From NCBI RefSeq assembly GCF_035222375.1, contig NW_026946363.1:7688001-7752000 (forward strand): a stretch of 64,000 nt of DNA, in the 5' to 3' direction. The notes under the pieces are model-generated. The model did not search any database. It was not told the origin of the DNA and worked only from the letters and a program-made list of their open reading frames with translations. The stretch is from Podospora pseudocomata (taxonomy: Eukaryota; Ascomycota; Sordariomycetes; Sordariales; Podosporaceae). The position numbers and the translations under genes are program-made. Numbering within the stretch: the stretch's first letter is position 1; each line of letters starts with the position of its first letter. This document shows, in pieces, positions 56,190 to 64,000 of this stretch.

Positions 56190-58179
56190 ATGTGGTCTGT
56201 TACTGCGATAATCACTGCCACGCTTTTCGCGCAGGTGGCAATAGGTCAACCTCCGAATGACTCCCATTTTTCAGATGTCGACATCGACACTGTGGCTTCA
56301 GGGATCTTGGGCAGCCGAGGACCATCCACCAAACCAACATCGCGTTGCAAAGCCTTCCCCGGAGAAACCGCGTGGCCATCTGTTTCGGATTGGGCCAGTT
56401 TAAATCGCACTCTAGGTGGGGTTTTGCTCAACCCTTCCCCCCCAGCCTCGGTGTGCTATCCGACTTCAGCAAGCTTCAACACCACGGCATGCAACTTTTT
56501 GTTTAATGGTTCTAGTCGAAGCACTTTCTGGTTTGATGATCCGGTCACTGTTCAAGGGACCTGGCCTCAGGGTTTGACATGCCCCCTCGTGAGGAACCCT
56601 CAAGCTAATGCCACCTGTACGAGGGGAGGTTATCCTGTTTACGTGGTCAATGCTACACAACCGAAGCATGTTCAGTCAGCGGTGAATTTTGCAAGAGAAA
56701 ATAACGTTCGGCTGATAATCAAGTATGTTTACTTGGCCGTCTGCATCTGTGTCTGCGCCTCCTGCTGACTGACGCATAGAAACACGGGTCATGACTTTCT
56801 TGCTCGCAACATCGGTGCGGGATCTCTGAGCATCTGGACCCATAATCTGAGAGGTTTTGAGTTCATATCAGATTATAAGCAACCCGGAGGACGTTACCGA
56901 GGTCCTGCTGCGTGGGTTGGCGCTGGACTACAGGTCTATGACGCGTTTAGATATGCACTGGCGCACAACATCACTCTACCTGCTGCTTCTTGTCTAACCA
57001 TTGGGTCTTACGGAGGTTGGATATCGGGTGGAGGCCACTCCCCTTTATCATCCAAGTATGGCCTAGGAGTAGACCAGGTTTTGGAGCTCAAGGTTGTGAC
57101 AGCCGACGGAAAATATGTAACGGCAAACCCGACCAAAAACGAGGATCTGTTCTTTGCTTTACGAGGGGGTGGAGGCAGTGAGTGTTTTGCGTCTGCTGCA
57201 CAACGTATGCCACCGAAGCTAACAGACAAACCAAGGCACATATGGAGTGATAACCTCGGCCATTGTGAAAGCCCATCCTGCTATCAATCTGACCATCACG
57301 TCCTTCAACTTCAATCTCGGCAACACACCTTCTTTGAGCCCCTCCTCAAATCCAACCATTACCAACAGCACTGCATTTTGGCTAGGCTTCAACGCTATCT
57401 TTGCTTTTGCAATTCCTGTTGTAGATGCAGGGGGTTATCTCTGGACAAATGGACTGCCTTCTGGTCCTGGCTTCGCCATGCAAGTCCAGGTGCAGATGCC
57501 GGGTTTGTCTCCAGGTGAAGCACTTGCTTTTACTCAACCTCTCCTGGATGAGCTGAACGGCCTTGGGATACCTGTTGCAAACATCACCGTCCGCACCCAG
57601 GTTTACAGCAGCCAATCGTCGACCGGAGCAGGCGGTGCTCCAGGTGCAGGTGGATATTTTGCTTCTCGTCTGTTCCCGCGGGCGGCATACGTTGATCCTG
57701 TCCTATTCTCCAAAGCCATGAACGCCTCACGAGTATTGGTTGAAGCGGGGTATACGTTTCATGGACTCAACATGGCTCCCACGCTCGAAGCAGCAGGCCA
57801 CCCTTACCCAGCAGGCGTCAACCCCGTATGGAGAGAAAGTGTCATGCACGCTGACATATTCGGATTCAGCAAGCTCAATCTTGGAACAGCCACTGATCAG
57901 CAGGTCATTGCAGCCCAGCTTGCTCTGACACAACTGATGGAGCCCCTCAAGGAGGCAACGCCAGGGGGAGGGAGCTACCTCAATGAAGGGGATCCTCATG
58001 AGCCGAACTGGCAACAGTCATTCTATGGGGACAATTATTCAAAGCTTGTCAGGGTGAAGAAGACTCGAGATCCTTGGGGTGTATTTTGGGCGCCGACCAC
58101 CCCGGGAAGTGAAGAGTGGAAGATTGAGGGAGAAGGGGGGCTTTTGTGGAGGCAGAATGGTCGACTTTGTAGGGTGTAA
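56190..58179 (+). CDS. secreted berberine-bridge-enzyme-like FAD oxidoreductase, 3 exons
   Basis: Predicted 624-aa secreted flavoprotein; exons 56190-56722, 56780-57177 and 57236-58179, introns 57 and 58 nt. The start at 56190 opens directly with a signal peptide ([20 protein letters not shown]). The FAD-binding PCMH/VAO domain (about 120-330) has the [13 protein letters not shown] motif, whose His is the usual covalent FAD site, and [19 protein letters not shown], where Cys or the following loop may give a second link. [16 protein letters not shown] is the usual next strand. The C-terminal BBE segment [22 protein letters not shown] is complete. Fungal relatives oxidise sugars or secondary-metabolite alcohols. 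No biosynthetic cluster surrounds it. Confidence 0.92.
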
Positions 58180-58859
58180 AAGTGTCAATGTTTGGAACAT
58201 CGTTTGTTTATTGCGGCATGCACTTCGAGGGAAAAAATTCGAAGATAGGTACCCACTCCACATGAGTGAAAGTTAAGAAGCTGAACATGACCAGACTCTG
58301 GTGTTTTACCGACATGGTATTTCATCTCTGCGTTTTCCTCAACTGTCTCCAACCCAGGAGGTGCATTTGGCCGAAGGATTGGCCAATCAATCTTCTCATC
58401 CGTCCCACCTGCATTATGTGCTTGGCGACGATGCAACGCGATTGACACGTGCAGAAGAATGTGCATTTAATTGACTGTAGCATTCTCTGAGCTTATCCTT
58501 GCAAATGGAACCGTCCGCTCTCCGTCCCCCACCTCGGGTTTACCGGGCTAGATTGGAAAAGGAAGCAGCTCAACCGTCGTCGATATATGTGGGAACGATG
58601 TGGCAGGGAGACATGCCGATAACGCTGTGAATGCTCACTTTATTGGATCCCGTGTAGACGGCCCTTGCCATCGGGGAGGAAGAGATGGAAACTCCAAGAC
58701 GCAGCAAAACCGAGACCCCGGAAAGATGGATGCAACTCTGTCTTGTGCAAGCACGTGGCAAGGACTCGCCTTGTTCATAAAGATCATCTCCCCGCTCCCA
58801 CCCAGACGTGATAGTTACTCGCCCCAGGTACCTTGTTTCCCCTGTGCCAAACCACCACC
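58180..58859. other. intergenic stretch
   Basis: 3' flank of the oxidase gene and promoter of the glycerophosphodiesterase. No gene seen. Confidence 0.45.
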
Positions 58860-60180
58860 ATGGCGACCTTTCAGAAGCTTGCGATCCTTTGCCTCGGTGC
58901 TTCCACTGTGTTTGCCGCCCCTAGCGACAGGCACAATGGCAAGAAGACACCCAAGGTGTCGCCCATCAAGCAGATCTCTCTCGGACCGCGCCCCTACTGG
59001 CTCGTGGATCAGATGGACGAGGGGCCTCTCAAGAAGAAGCTCGCCTCTTGTTCAGAGAAGAGGATGAAGCCCAGCGACTGGAGCATTTCTCACCGTGGCG
59101 GTGGCACCCTTCAGTTCCCGGAGCATACCTACGACTCAATTATTGCTGGTGTCAGTGTTGCCCATTCACCCCTTAGGAAGAAGCTGTCTAACTTGAGCCC
59201 CTAAACAGACCAGAATGGGAGCCGGCATTCAGGAATGCGATGTCACCTTCACCAAAGATCTTCAACTCGTCTGCCGCCATGCCCAATGTGACTTGCACAC
59301 CACAACCAACGTCGTTTCTCTCCCTGAACTTAATGCCAAGTGCACCACCCCCTTTCAGCCTGCGTCTGGGGACAGGCCTGCTAAGGCCAAGTGTTGCACT
59401 TCGGATTTCACTTTGGCAGAGATCAAGACGCTTTGTGCAAAGATGGACGCCTCGGATCCTAAAGCAACAACCCCGGAGGAGTATCTTGGTGGCACAGCAA
59501 GCTGGAGGACCGACCTCTACGCCAAAACCTGCAGCGAGGTGCCTACTCTCAAGGAATTCATCTCTCTGGTTGACGATCTCGGTCTCAAGTTCACGCCTGA
59601 GTTGAAGGCCCCCGAGGTGCCCATGCCCTTCAACGGCGGCAACTACACCCAGGCGGCCTATGCCCAACACATGATTGATGAGTTCAAGGCGGCCGGTATC
59701 AAGCCAGAGAGGGTGTGGCCACAATCTTTTGTGTATGACGATGTCCTGTACTGGCTAAAGGCTGAGCCAAAATGGGGAAAGCAAGCCGTGTTGCTGGACG
59801 AGAGCGGCGATGAGCCAGGTACATTCCCCTCTGCTGTCGCGAGGCTCAAGGAGTACAAGAAGGCCGGTGTTAGGATTGTCGCTCCTCCTCTGCCCTACTT
59901 GGTCACCGTTGATAAGAAGGGGAAGATTGTGCCCAGCAGCTATGCCATCGAAGCCAAGAAACAGAAACTCGACATCATTACGTGGAGCTTGGAGAGGAGC
60001 GGTTGGCTTGGTGACGGCAGCGGAGGAGGATATTACTATGCAAGCGTGGCCAATGTGACCAACGGCGAGGGAGATGTGTACAATCTGTTACATGTGTTGG
60101 CTCAGGATGTGGGAGTCATTGGCGTCTTTTCTGATTGGAGTGCCACGGTCACATACTATGCCAATTGCTTCGGCCTGTAG
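58860..60180 (+). CDS. secreted glycerophosphodiester phosphodiesterase, 2 exons
   Basis: Predicted 420-aa secreted enzyme that should split glycerophosphodiesters into glycerol-3-phosphate and an alcohol. Exons 58860-59150 and 59209-60180; the 58-nt intron has a GTCAGT donor and joins SIIAG to [13 protein letters not shown] signal peptide ([19 protein letters not shown]) is followed by the GDPD TIM barrel. The catalytic set is visible: SHRGGG, the Glu of FPEHTYDS, the ECDV metal ligands and the second His in [14 protein letters not shown]. Four or more Cys suggest disulphides. The C-terminus is ordinary for secreted GDPDs ([19 protein letters not shown]). A role in phosphate or choline scavenging is inferred. 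Confidence 0.93.
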
Positions 60181-60647
60181 TCGACCAAGCAACATACACG
60201 AGTATGAGCGAACTTGATCATATCTACATGTGCCTACTGTTTTTGAGCCGTTCCATGTTCCTGTAATCACAGCTCGCCATCGACCGTCAGCCCAACTTTA
60301 TTTGGTATTATCAATTGGTCTGTTGAGAAGCTCAGCCTATCATGTACAAAATCAGATGGAGAAGAAGCTACTGCAGATACATGTACCTATGTACCCAAGG
60401 AGGAATATAAACCAAGATCTTGACGCCAATCAGGATCGCCGCTTGATGGCCTGGTGACCAATGCTTTAGGCTCCAACAGCTCTTGGAATAAAAAGACCAA
60501 TGAGAATGGGCTCAAGAACAGGCAGCTTCTTGGTGTGGGGTAAAAAGCAGACGTCCGCCTTCTGAGCCGTGTTAGAGGAAGTATAAGGAGACCACTCATT
60601 CCTCGACACAAGCACTCAATATTACATCCAACTTCAACCTCAACAAC
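60181..60647. other. intergenic stretch
   Basis: 3' flank of the glycerophosphodiesterase gene and promoter of the second AAA gene. No gene seen. Confidence 0.45.
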
Positions 60648-62174
60648 ATGGACACCATTGACAAGAACGAAAACCCTGCTCTGGCCTTTGAAGGCTGGAC
60701 AGAGCATGCAAGTCGAGATCGCATCAGCACCGATACCAAGGTACACCAACTGCTCAGCGCTGCATACCCAGGTCACCATGTTACACGCACACAGACATCG
60801 TCCTGTGATCTTTTGGGTTTCGCTGACGCCGGCTACGCAACCAAAACCCCGGATCGTCCACGTGGCTACGACGCTATTCGCAAGTTTGTGGCCCCGAAAC
60901 TTCGATACGAAAAGGGCAATGACAAACTTGAGGATGAGGTACGCTTTGGTGCCTGGAAATACGACTGGGAAAGCCACCAATTCCTGGTATATGAATTGTC
61001 ATTCAGGGACTACCTGCTGAGCCGGGTCATACGGTTTCTCTATGTGATAACACCTCCTTCCGTGGACGGCGCGGTGGACATTGATGGCCACCATCTCAAG
61101 ACCGATGAACTTCTTCTGGTAGCCGGGAAGTGGACGAAGGAGATGCACGATGAAATATGGGTCTTTGACAACCAGCAGTGGATGAAGGATAAGGAGTTAT
61201 ACCGGAGTGTTCTTGGAGCGTCGTGGGACGATGTCATTCTTGACCCGAGCATAAAGTCGAGCCTGGCTCAAGATGTCGAGTCCTTCTTTAACAATCAGTC
61301 TTTGTATAAGACACTCCGGGTGCCATGGAAGCGCGGTGTGATTCTTCATGGGGTACCGGGAAATGGCAAGACCGTGTCTATCAAGGCAATCATCAACTCA
61401 TTGGCGGCACGCAATCCTCCGGTCCCCGCCATGTACGTGAAATCGCTCGACGGATGTTCGCACCCAAAAGTCGCCATGCAGCAAATCTTTTCCAAGTCAC
61501 GAATCGTCGCTCCATGCCTTCTGATCTTTGAGGACCTCGACAGCCTGGTCGAGGACAAGACACGCAGCTACTTCCTCAACGAGGTCGATGGACTTGACTC
61601 CAACGAGGGCATCCTAATGATAGGCTCGACCAATCACCTTGAAGGGATCGATGCGGCTATCACAAAACGACCCAGCCGCTTTGACCGTAAATACCACTTC
61701 AAAGTTCCGGAGCACGCCTTGCGGATGGCTTACTGTCACCATTGGCGCGAGAAAGTGCTAGATTCCCCTGCGTTTGCCTTCCCCGTGGAACTGTGCTCTG
61801 TGATAGCAGATCTCACGGATGGCTTCAGCTTTGCTTATATCAAAGAGCTCTTCATCTCGTCTTTGCTTATGTTGGCCGGGGGTACTCGTGACATCGAGGC
61901 TGGGGGCGACAACATCTCAGGAGCAGCGTTGGATTCAAGCTCTGACGAGAACGAGGACAGTGACAGCTCTAACAAACCCGGACGCGTCATGCCTGCAGTG
62001 ACAATTCCCAAGGAACTTGAAGGAGATCCCTTGCTTGCTGTTATCCTGGCTGAAGCCAAGTTGCTCTGGGAGCAAATGGAGAACGAGGAGACAGACGCCG
62101 TGAAGCGTAAAAAGGCAGCAACAGTATGCGCTCCGAGGTTGCCAGATTTTGTCTTTGGATTGCGTGATGATTGA
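60648..62174 (+). CDS. BCS1-like AAA ATPase, intronless paralogue
   Basis: 508-aa AAA protein in one exon. Its N-terminal region holds DEIWVFDNQQWMKDKELY, as in the paralogue at 42293-43939. The AAA core has Walker A HGVPGNGKTVSIKAI, Walker B CLLIFEDLDSLVED, sensor GSTNHLEGIDAAIT and KRPSRFDRKYHF. Near residue 425 an acidic low-complexity insert (SSDENEDSDSSNK) interrupts the C-terminal lid, then the final helix LAVILAEAKLLWEQMENEE and a basic end follow. No membrane helix is visible. Both intron positions of the paralogue fall in sequence that is continuous here, so introns were lost in this copy or gained in the other. Function unknown. Confidence 0.93.
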   Translation: MDTIDKNENPALAFEGWTEHASRDRISTDTKVHQLLSAAYPGHHVTRTQTSSCDLLGFADAGYATKTPDRPRGYDAIRKFVAPKLRYEKGNDKLEDEVRFGAWKYDWESHQFLVYELSFRDYLLSRVIRFLYVITPPSVDGAVDIDGHHLKTDELLLVAGKWTKEMHDEIWVFDNQQWMKDKELYRSVLGASWDDVILDPSIKSSLAQDVESFFNNQSLYKTLRVPWKRGVILHGVPGNGKTVSIKAIINSLAARNPPVPAMYVKSLDGCSHPKVAMQQIFSKSRIVAPCLLIFEDLDSLVEDKTRSYFLNEVDGLDSNEGILMIGSTNHLEGIDAAITKRPSRFDRKYHFKVPEHALRMAYCHHWREKVLDSPAFAFPVELCSVIADLTDGFSFAYIKELFISSLLMLAGGTRDIEAGGDNISGAALDSSSDENEDSDSSNKPGRVMPAVTIPKELEGDPLLAVILAEAKLLWEQMENEETDAVKRKKAATVCAPRLPDFVFGLRDD

Positions 62175-62628
62175 GGAACTACAATGGGTTGGTTATACTG
62201 GTAGGACAATAGTGCTCATTGAATACGTACATGGAATAATAGATCATTCAACGGGCAGAAAGCCGAATACATGCCGTTTCTCTATTTTGGTTCCCTCGGC
62301 CTGATGATAAGCTTCTCTTGGCTACGTGCTATCGGCGTCAAGATCATGCTGATGGATGCTCGAGCTGCAGGTTCCACTCACTCTAACCTGCTTCGAGAAG
62401 TAAAGCTGTGGGTCGGGCCCGTTTGGTCTAGCGTAGCAGGGGTCTCTGGCATCCCCTGGCGGCGCTTGCTCCGAGCACAACAAGCCCCTGATGAACCGGA
62501 AATTGGCTTGGCAGGTTCTCCATTTTTCAAGGTCCAGGCAACTTCACTCTTACTTTTGCAGCTCCTCAATCTTTGCACGCTTTCTTGAATTCCCATGATG
62601 GGAAAATAACGCCTGCCTTTAGCGCAGC
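62175..62628. other. intergenic stretch
   Basis: 3' flank of the AAA gene and promoter of the protease-like gene. Short ORFs without motifs only. Confidence 0.45.
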
Positions 62629-64000
62629 ATGTCACTCGTTTATTTACTTTTGCAATGTTTTCTTTTTGCGACGGCGACGTCTGCCCATCTTTTGTTCCCC
62701 TTTACCCGTGAGAGAATCATCGCCAGATCGATCGATAGCAAAACAGCAACTGTCCCCGTCTCGGCGTCAGGGCACGTCTTCATCGTCAACGTCACCGTCG
62801 GGACCCCCCCACAACCACTGTCGCTTCTCTTGTCACCGTCCTCGCCTCACACATGGCTTCCCAACGCCGACGAGGCCATGCCTTGTTCGCAAGGCTTCAA
62901 CCTGCTATCAGGTGGCTTTCATCCCACTGATGTTCTCTCTGGCTCCGCTTGCAAATGGGGGGCATTCACTAAATCCAAATCGTCGACATTCCATGGAGCA
63001 GAAACGGTGAATTACCAGTTCGACGCGGCATATACCAGCACATTCACCGTGCGTGGCAGCAACTTCACCGATACACTAAAGATGGGTGATGTCGAGCTCG
63101 ACAACTTCCCGATGGGCCTGGTGAATTCAGCCACAAATAATCAATGGATCGGGATGCTTGGACTCGGCAATGATGGCACCACGACCTACCCCCGCCGCTC
63201 AACCAAATATTATCCCAACTTTGTGGATCGACTGGTATCTTCTGGAAAGATTGTCACCCAAGCATACAGCATTTGGCTCAACAGTGCGGACGGAGCATCG
63301 GGATCTCTGCTTCTAGGTGCCATCGACAAATCGCGGTTCAAGGGCGAGCTGATACGCCTCAACACCGCTCGAGGTTACGACATCTTTCCCAGCGCCTTCG
63401 CCGTCTTATTGAACAGCATCAAAATGCTTGACGATTCGAAAGAGGCACTCAAGTTTGACGAAATCAGGCTGCTCTTTTCCCTCAGCCCTGCCGAATCCTT
63501 TTCGATCCTGCCCCGTGAACTCGCCGATCCCATCATCGCTGCAAGCGGCGCGACCTGGAATACGACTATAGAGAGGGCCACCATTCCGTGTGATGCTGGA
63601 TCAAAGAATACAAAGCTCAATCTCCGCCTTCAGCTCGAGGGGCCGGACGGCCCCGTTCTCAATGTTCCCCTCGCAGATCTCATCGTCCCACAGGAAGTCA
63701 CGAACTGGGAGATTGCCGTTGCCACCAACCCTCAAAGTCTCAATAGAAATACCTGCCTTTTTGGAATTCAAAAGTCGAACAGCGGACAGTTCAACATTGG
63801 CAGCGCCCTCTTGCGACGAACCTACATGGTGTTTGATGCAGTCAACAAGGAAATCGCCCTTGCTCCTGTCAAGCCTGGGACTTCTGCCACGAAGCCCACC
63901 ATTGTCCCGTTTGACAAGGCCGGCGCACGCATTCCTTCCTCGAGACTTTATTGTGCTGAGGGCAGTGAGTGTGTGTCTGAGTCTTCAATTGCTCCAGACT
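62629..64000 (+). CDS. secreted aspartic-protease-fold protein without catalytic aspartates (3' end outside the window)
   Basis: An open frame from ATG at 62629 runs 457 codons to the window edge without a stop. A signal peptide (MSLVYLLLQCFLFATATSA) is followed by a pepsin-like fold: FIVNVTVGTPPQPLSLLL, KSSTFHGAETVNYQF, the strand LDNFPMGLVNSATNNQ with WIGMLGLG, a SGSLLLGAID segment and the C-terminal NTCLFGIQ ... FNIGSALLRRTYMVFD. At the place of the first catalytic motif (usually DTGS) residues 69-72 read SPSS. At the second (usually DSGT/DTGT) the text is LLFSLSPAES with Phe at position 283. So the fold is kept and the active site is not. The start was found from the frame and the signal peptide. 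A GPI-linked yapsin-like tail may lie beyond the edge. Confidence 0.85.
   Translation, partial: MSLVYLLLQCFLFATATSAHLLFPFTRERIIARSIDSKTATVPVSASGHVFIVNVTVGTPPQPLSLLLSPSSPHTWLPNADEAMPCSQGFNLLSGGFHPTDVLSGSACKWGAFTKSKSSTFHGAETVNYQFDAAYTSTFTVRGSNFTDTLKMGDVELDNFPMGLVNSATNNQWIGMLGLGNDGTTTYPRRSTKYYPNFVDRLVSSGKIVTQAYSIWLNSADGASGSLLLGAIDKSRFKGELIRLNTARGYDIFPSAFAVLLNSIKMLDDSKEALKFDEIRLLFSLSPAESFSILPRELADPIIAASGATWNTTIERATIPCDAGSKNTKLNLRLQLEGPDGPVLNVPLADLIVPQEVTNWEIAVATNPQSLNRNTCLFGIQKSNSGQFNIGSALLRRTYMVFDAVNKEIALAPVKPGTSATKPTIVPFDKAGARIPSSRLYCAEGSECVSESSIAPD

Overview
The window is nuclear DNA of a filamentous ascomycete, most likely a Sordariomycete of the Sordariales type. Evidence: short GT-AG introns (about 49-77 nt, with CTGAC/CTAAC-like branch points) in most genes; a fused P450-reductase of the CYP505 type; a feruloyl esterase with a cellulose-binding module; a Zn2Cys6 regulator; a fungal hybrid histidine kinase; and a nuclear tRNA-Leu(AAG) with an intron. 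Genes lie singly on both strands with no operons. I recognised no rRNA, CRISPR array, intact transposon or virus-like element. All exon joins were made by reading frames, GT/AG signals and family resemblance by eye.

Layout. 0.8-3.0 kb: phenol-hydroxylase-type flavoprotein (-). 3.9-5.3 kb: helical domain plus a phosphatase-like domain without its cysteine. 6.3-7.2 kb: secreted three-module cysteine-rich protein. 8.2-12.2 kb: hybrid histidine kinase. 13.4-16.8 kb: P450-reductase fusion. 17.2-19.3 kb: fungal membrane protein of unknown role. 19.4-21.6 kb: secreted GMC-fold flavoprotein (-). 22.2-25.9 kb: a zone of gene decay holding a partial phosphotransferase copy, a small Cys/His-motif ORF with an in-frame TGA, and a phosphotransferase gene with an in-frame TAG and a frameshift. 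26.0-30.3 kb: tRNA-Leu, EXPERA protein, type I membrane protein (-), feruloyl esterase (-). 30.3-35.9 kb: gene-poor, with only a CinA-like gene. 35.9-41.7 kb: Zn2Cys6 factor, HSL-type hydrolase (-), kinase-like protein with a lost metal-binding Asp. 42.3-46.6 kb: BCS1-like AAA ATPase and Yvc1-like TRP channel (-). 47.6-50.8 kb: GPI-anchored GH128-like protein, SDR (-), PNPOx-like protein with a membrane tail (-). 51.4-55.7 kb: zinc-finger protein and SET protein with a signal peptide. 56.2-60.2 kb: secreted BBE-like oxidase and secreted glycerophosphodiesterase. 60.6-62.2 kb: a second, intronless BCS1-like AAA ATPase. 62.6 kb to the edge: secreted aspartic-protease-fold protein without its catalytic aspartates, cut off by the window end.

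The genes do not form one pathway; several serve plant-biomass use, cell-wall remodelling and signalling. The most striking theme is five proteins of enzyme families (phosphatase, kinase, GH128, aspartic protease, GMC) in which a key catalytic residue appears replaced while the fold and reading frame are kept. The second theme is the 22-26 kb decay zone, whose stops look like C-to-T changes at CpA, as repeat-induced point mutation would make.
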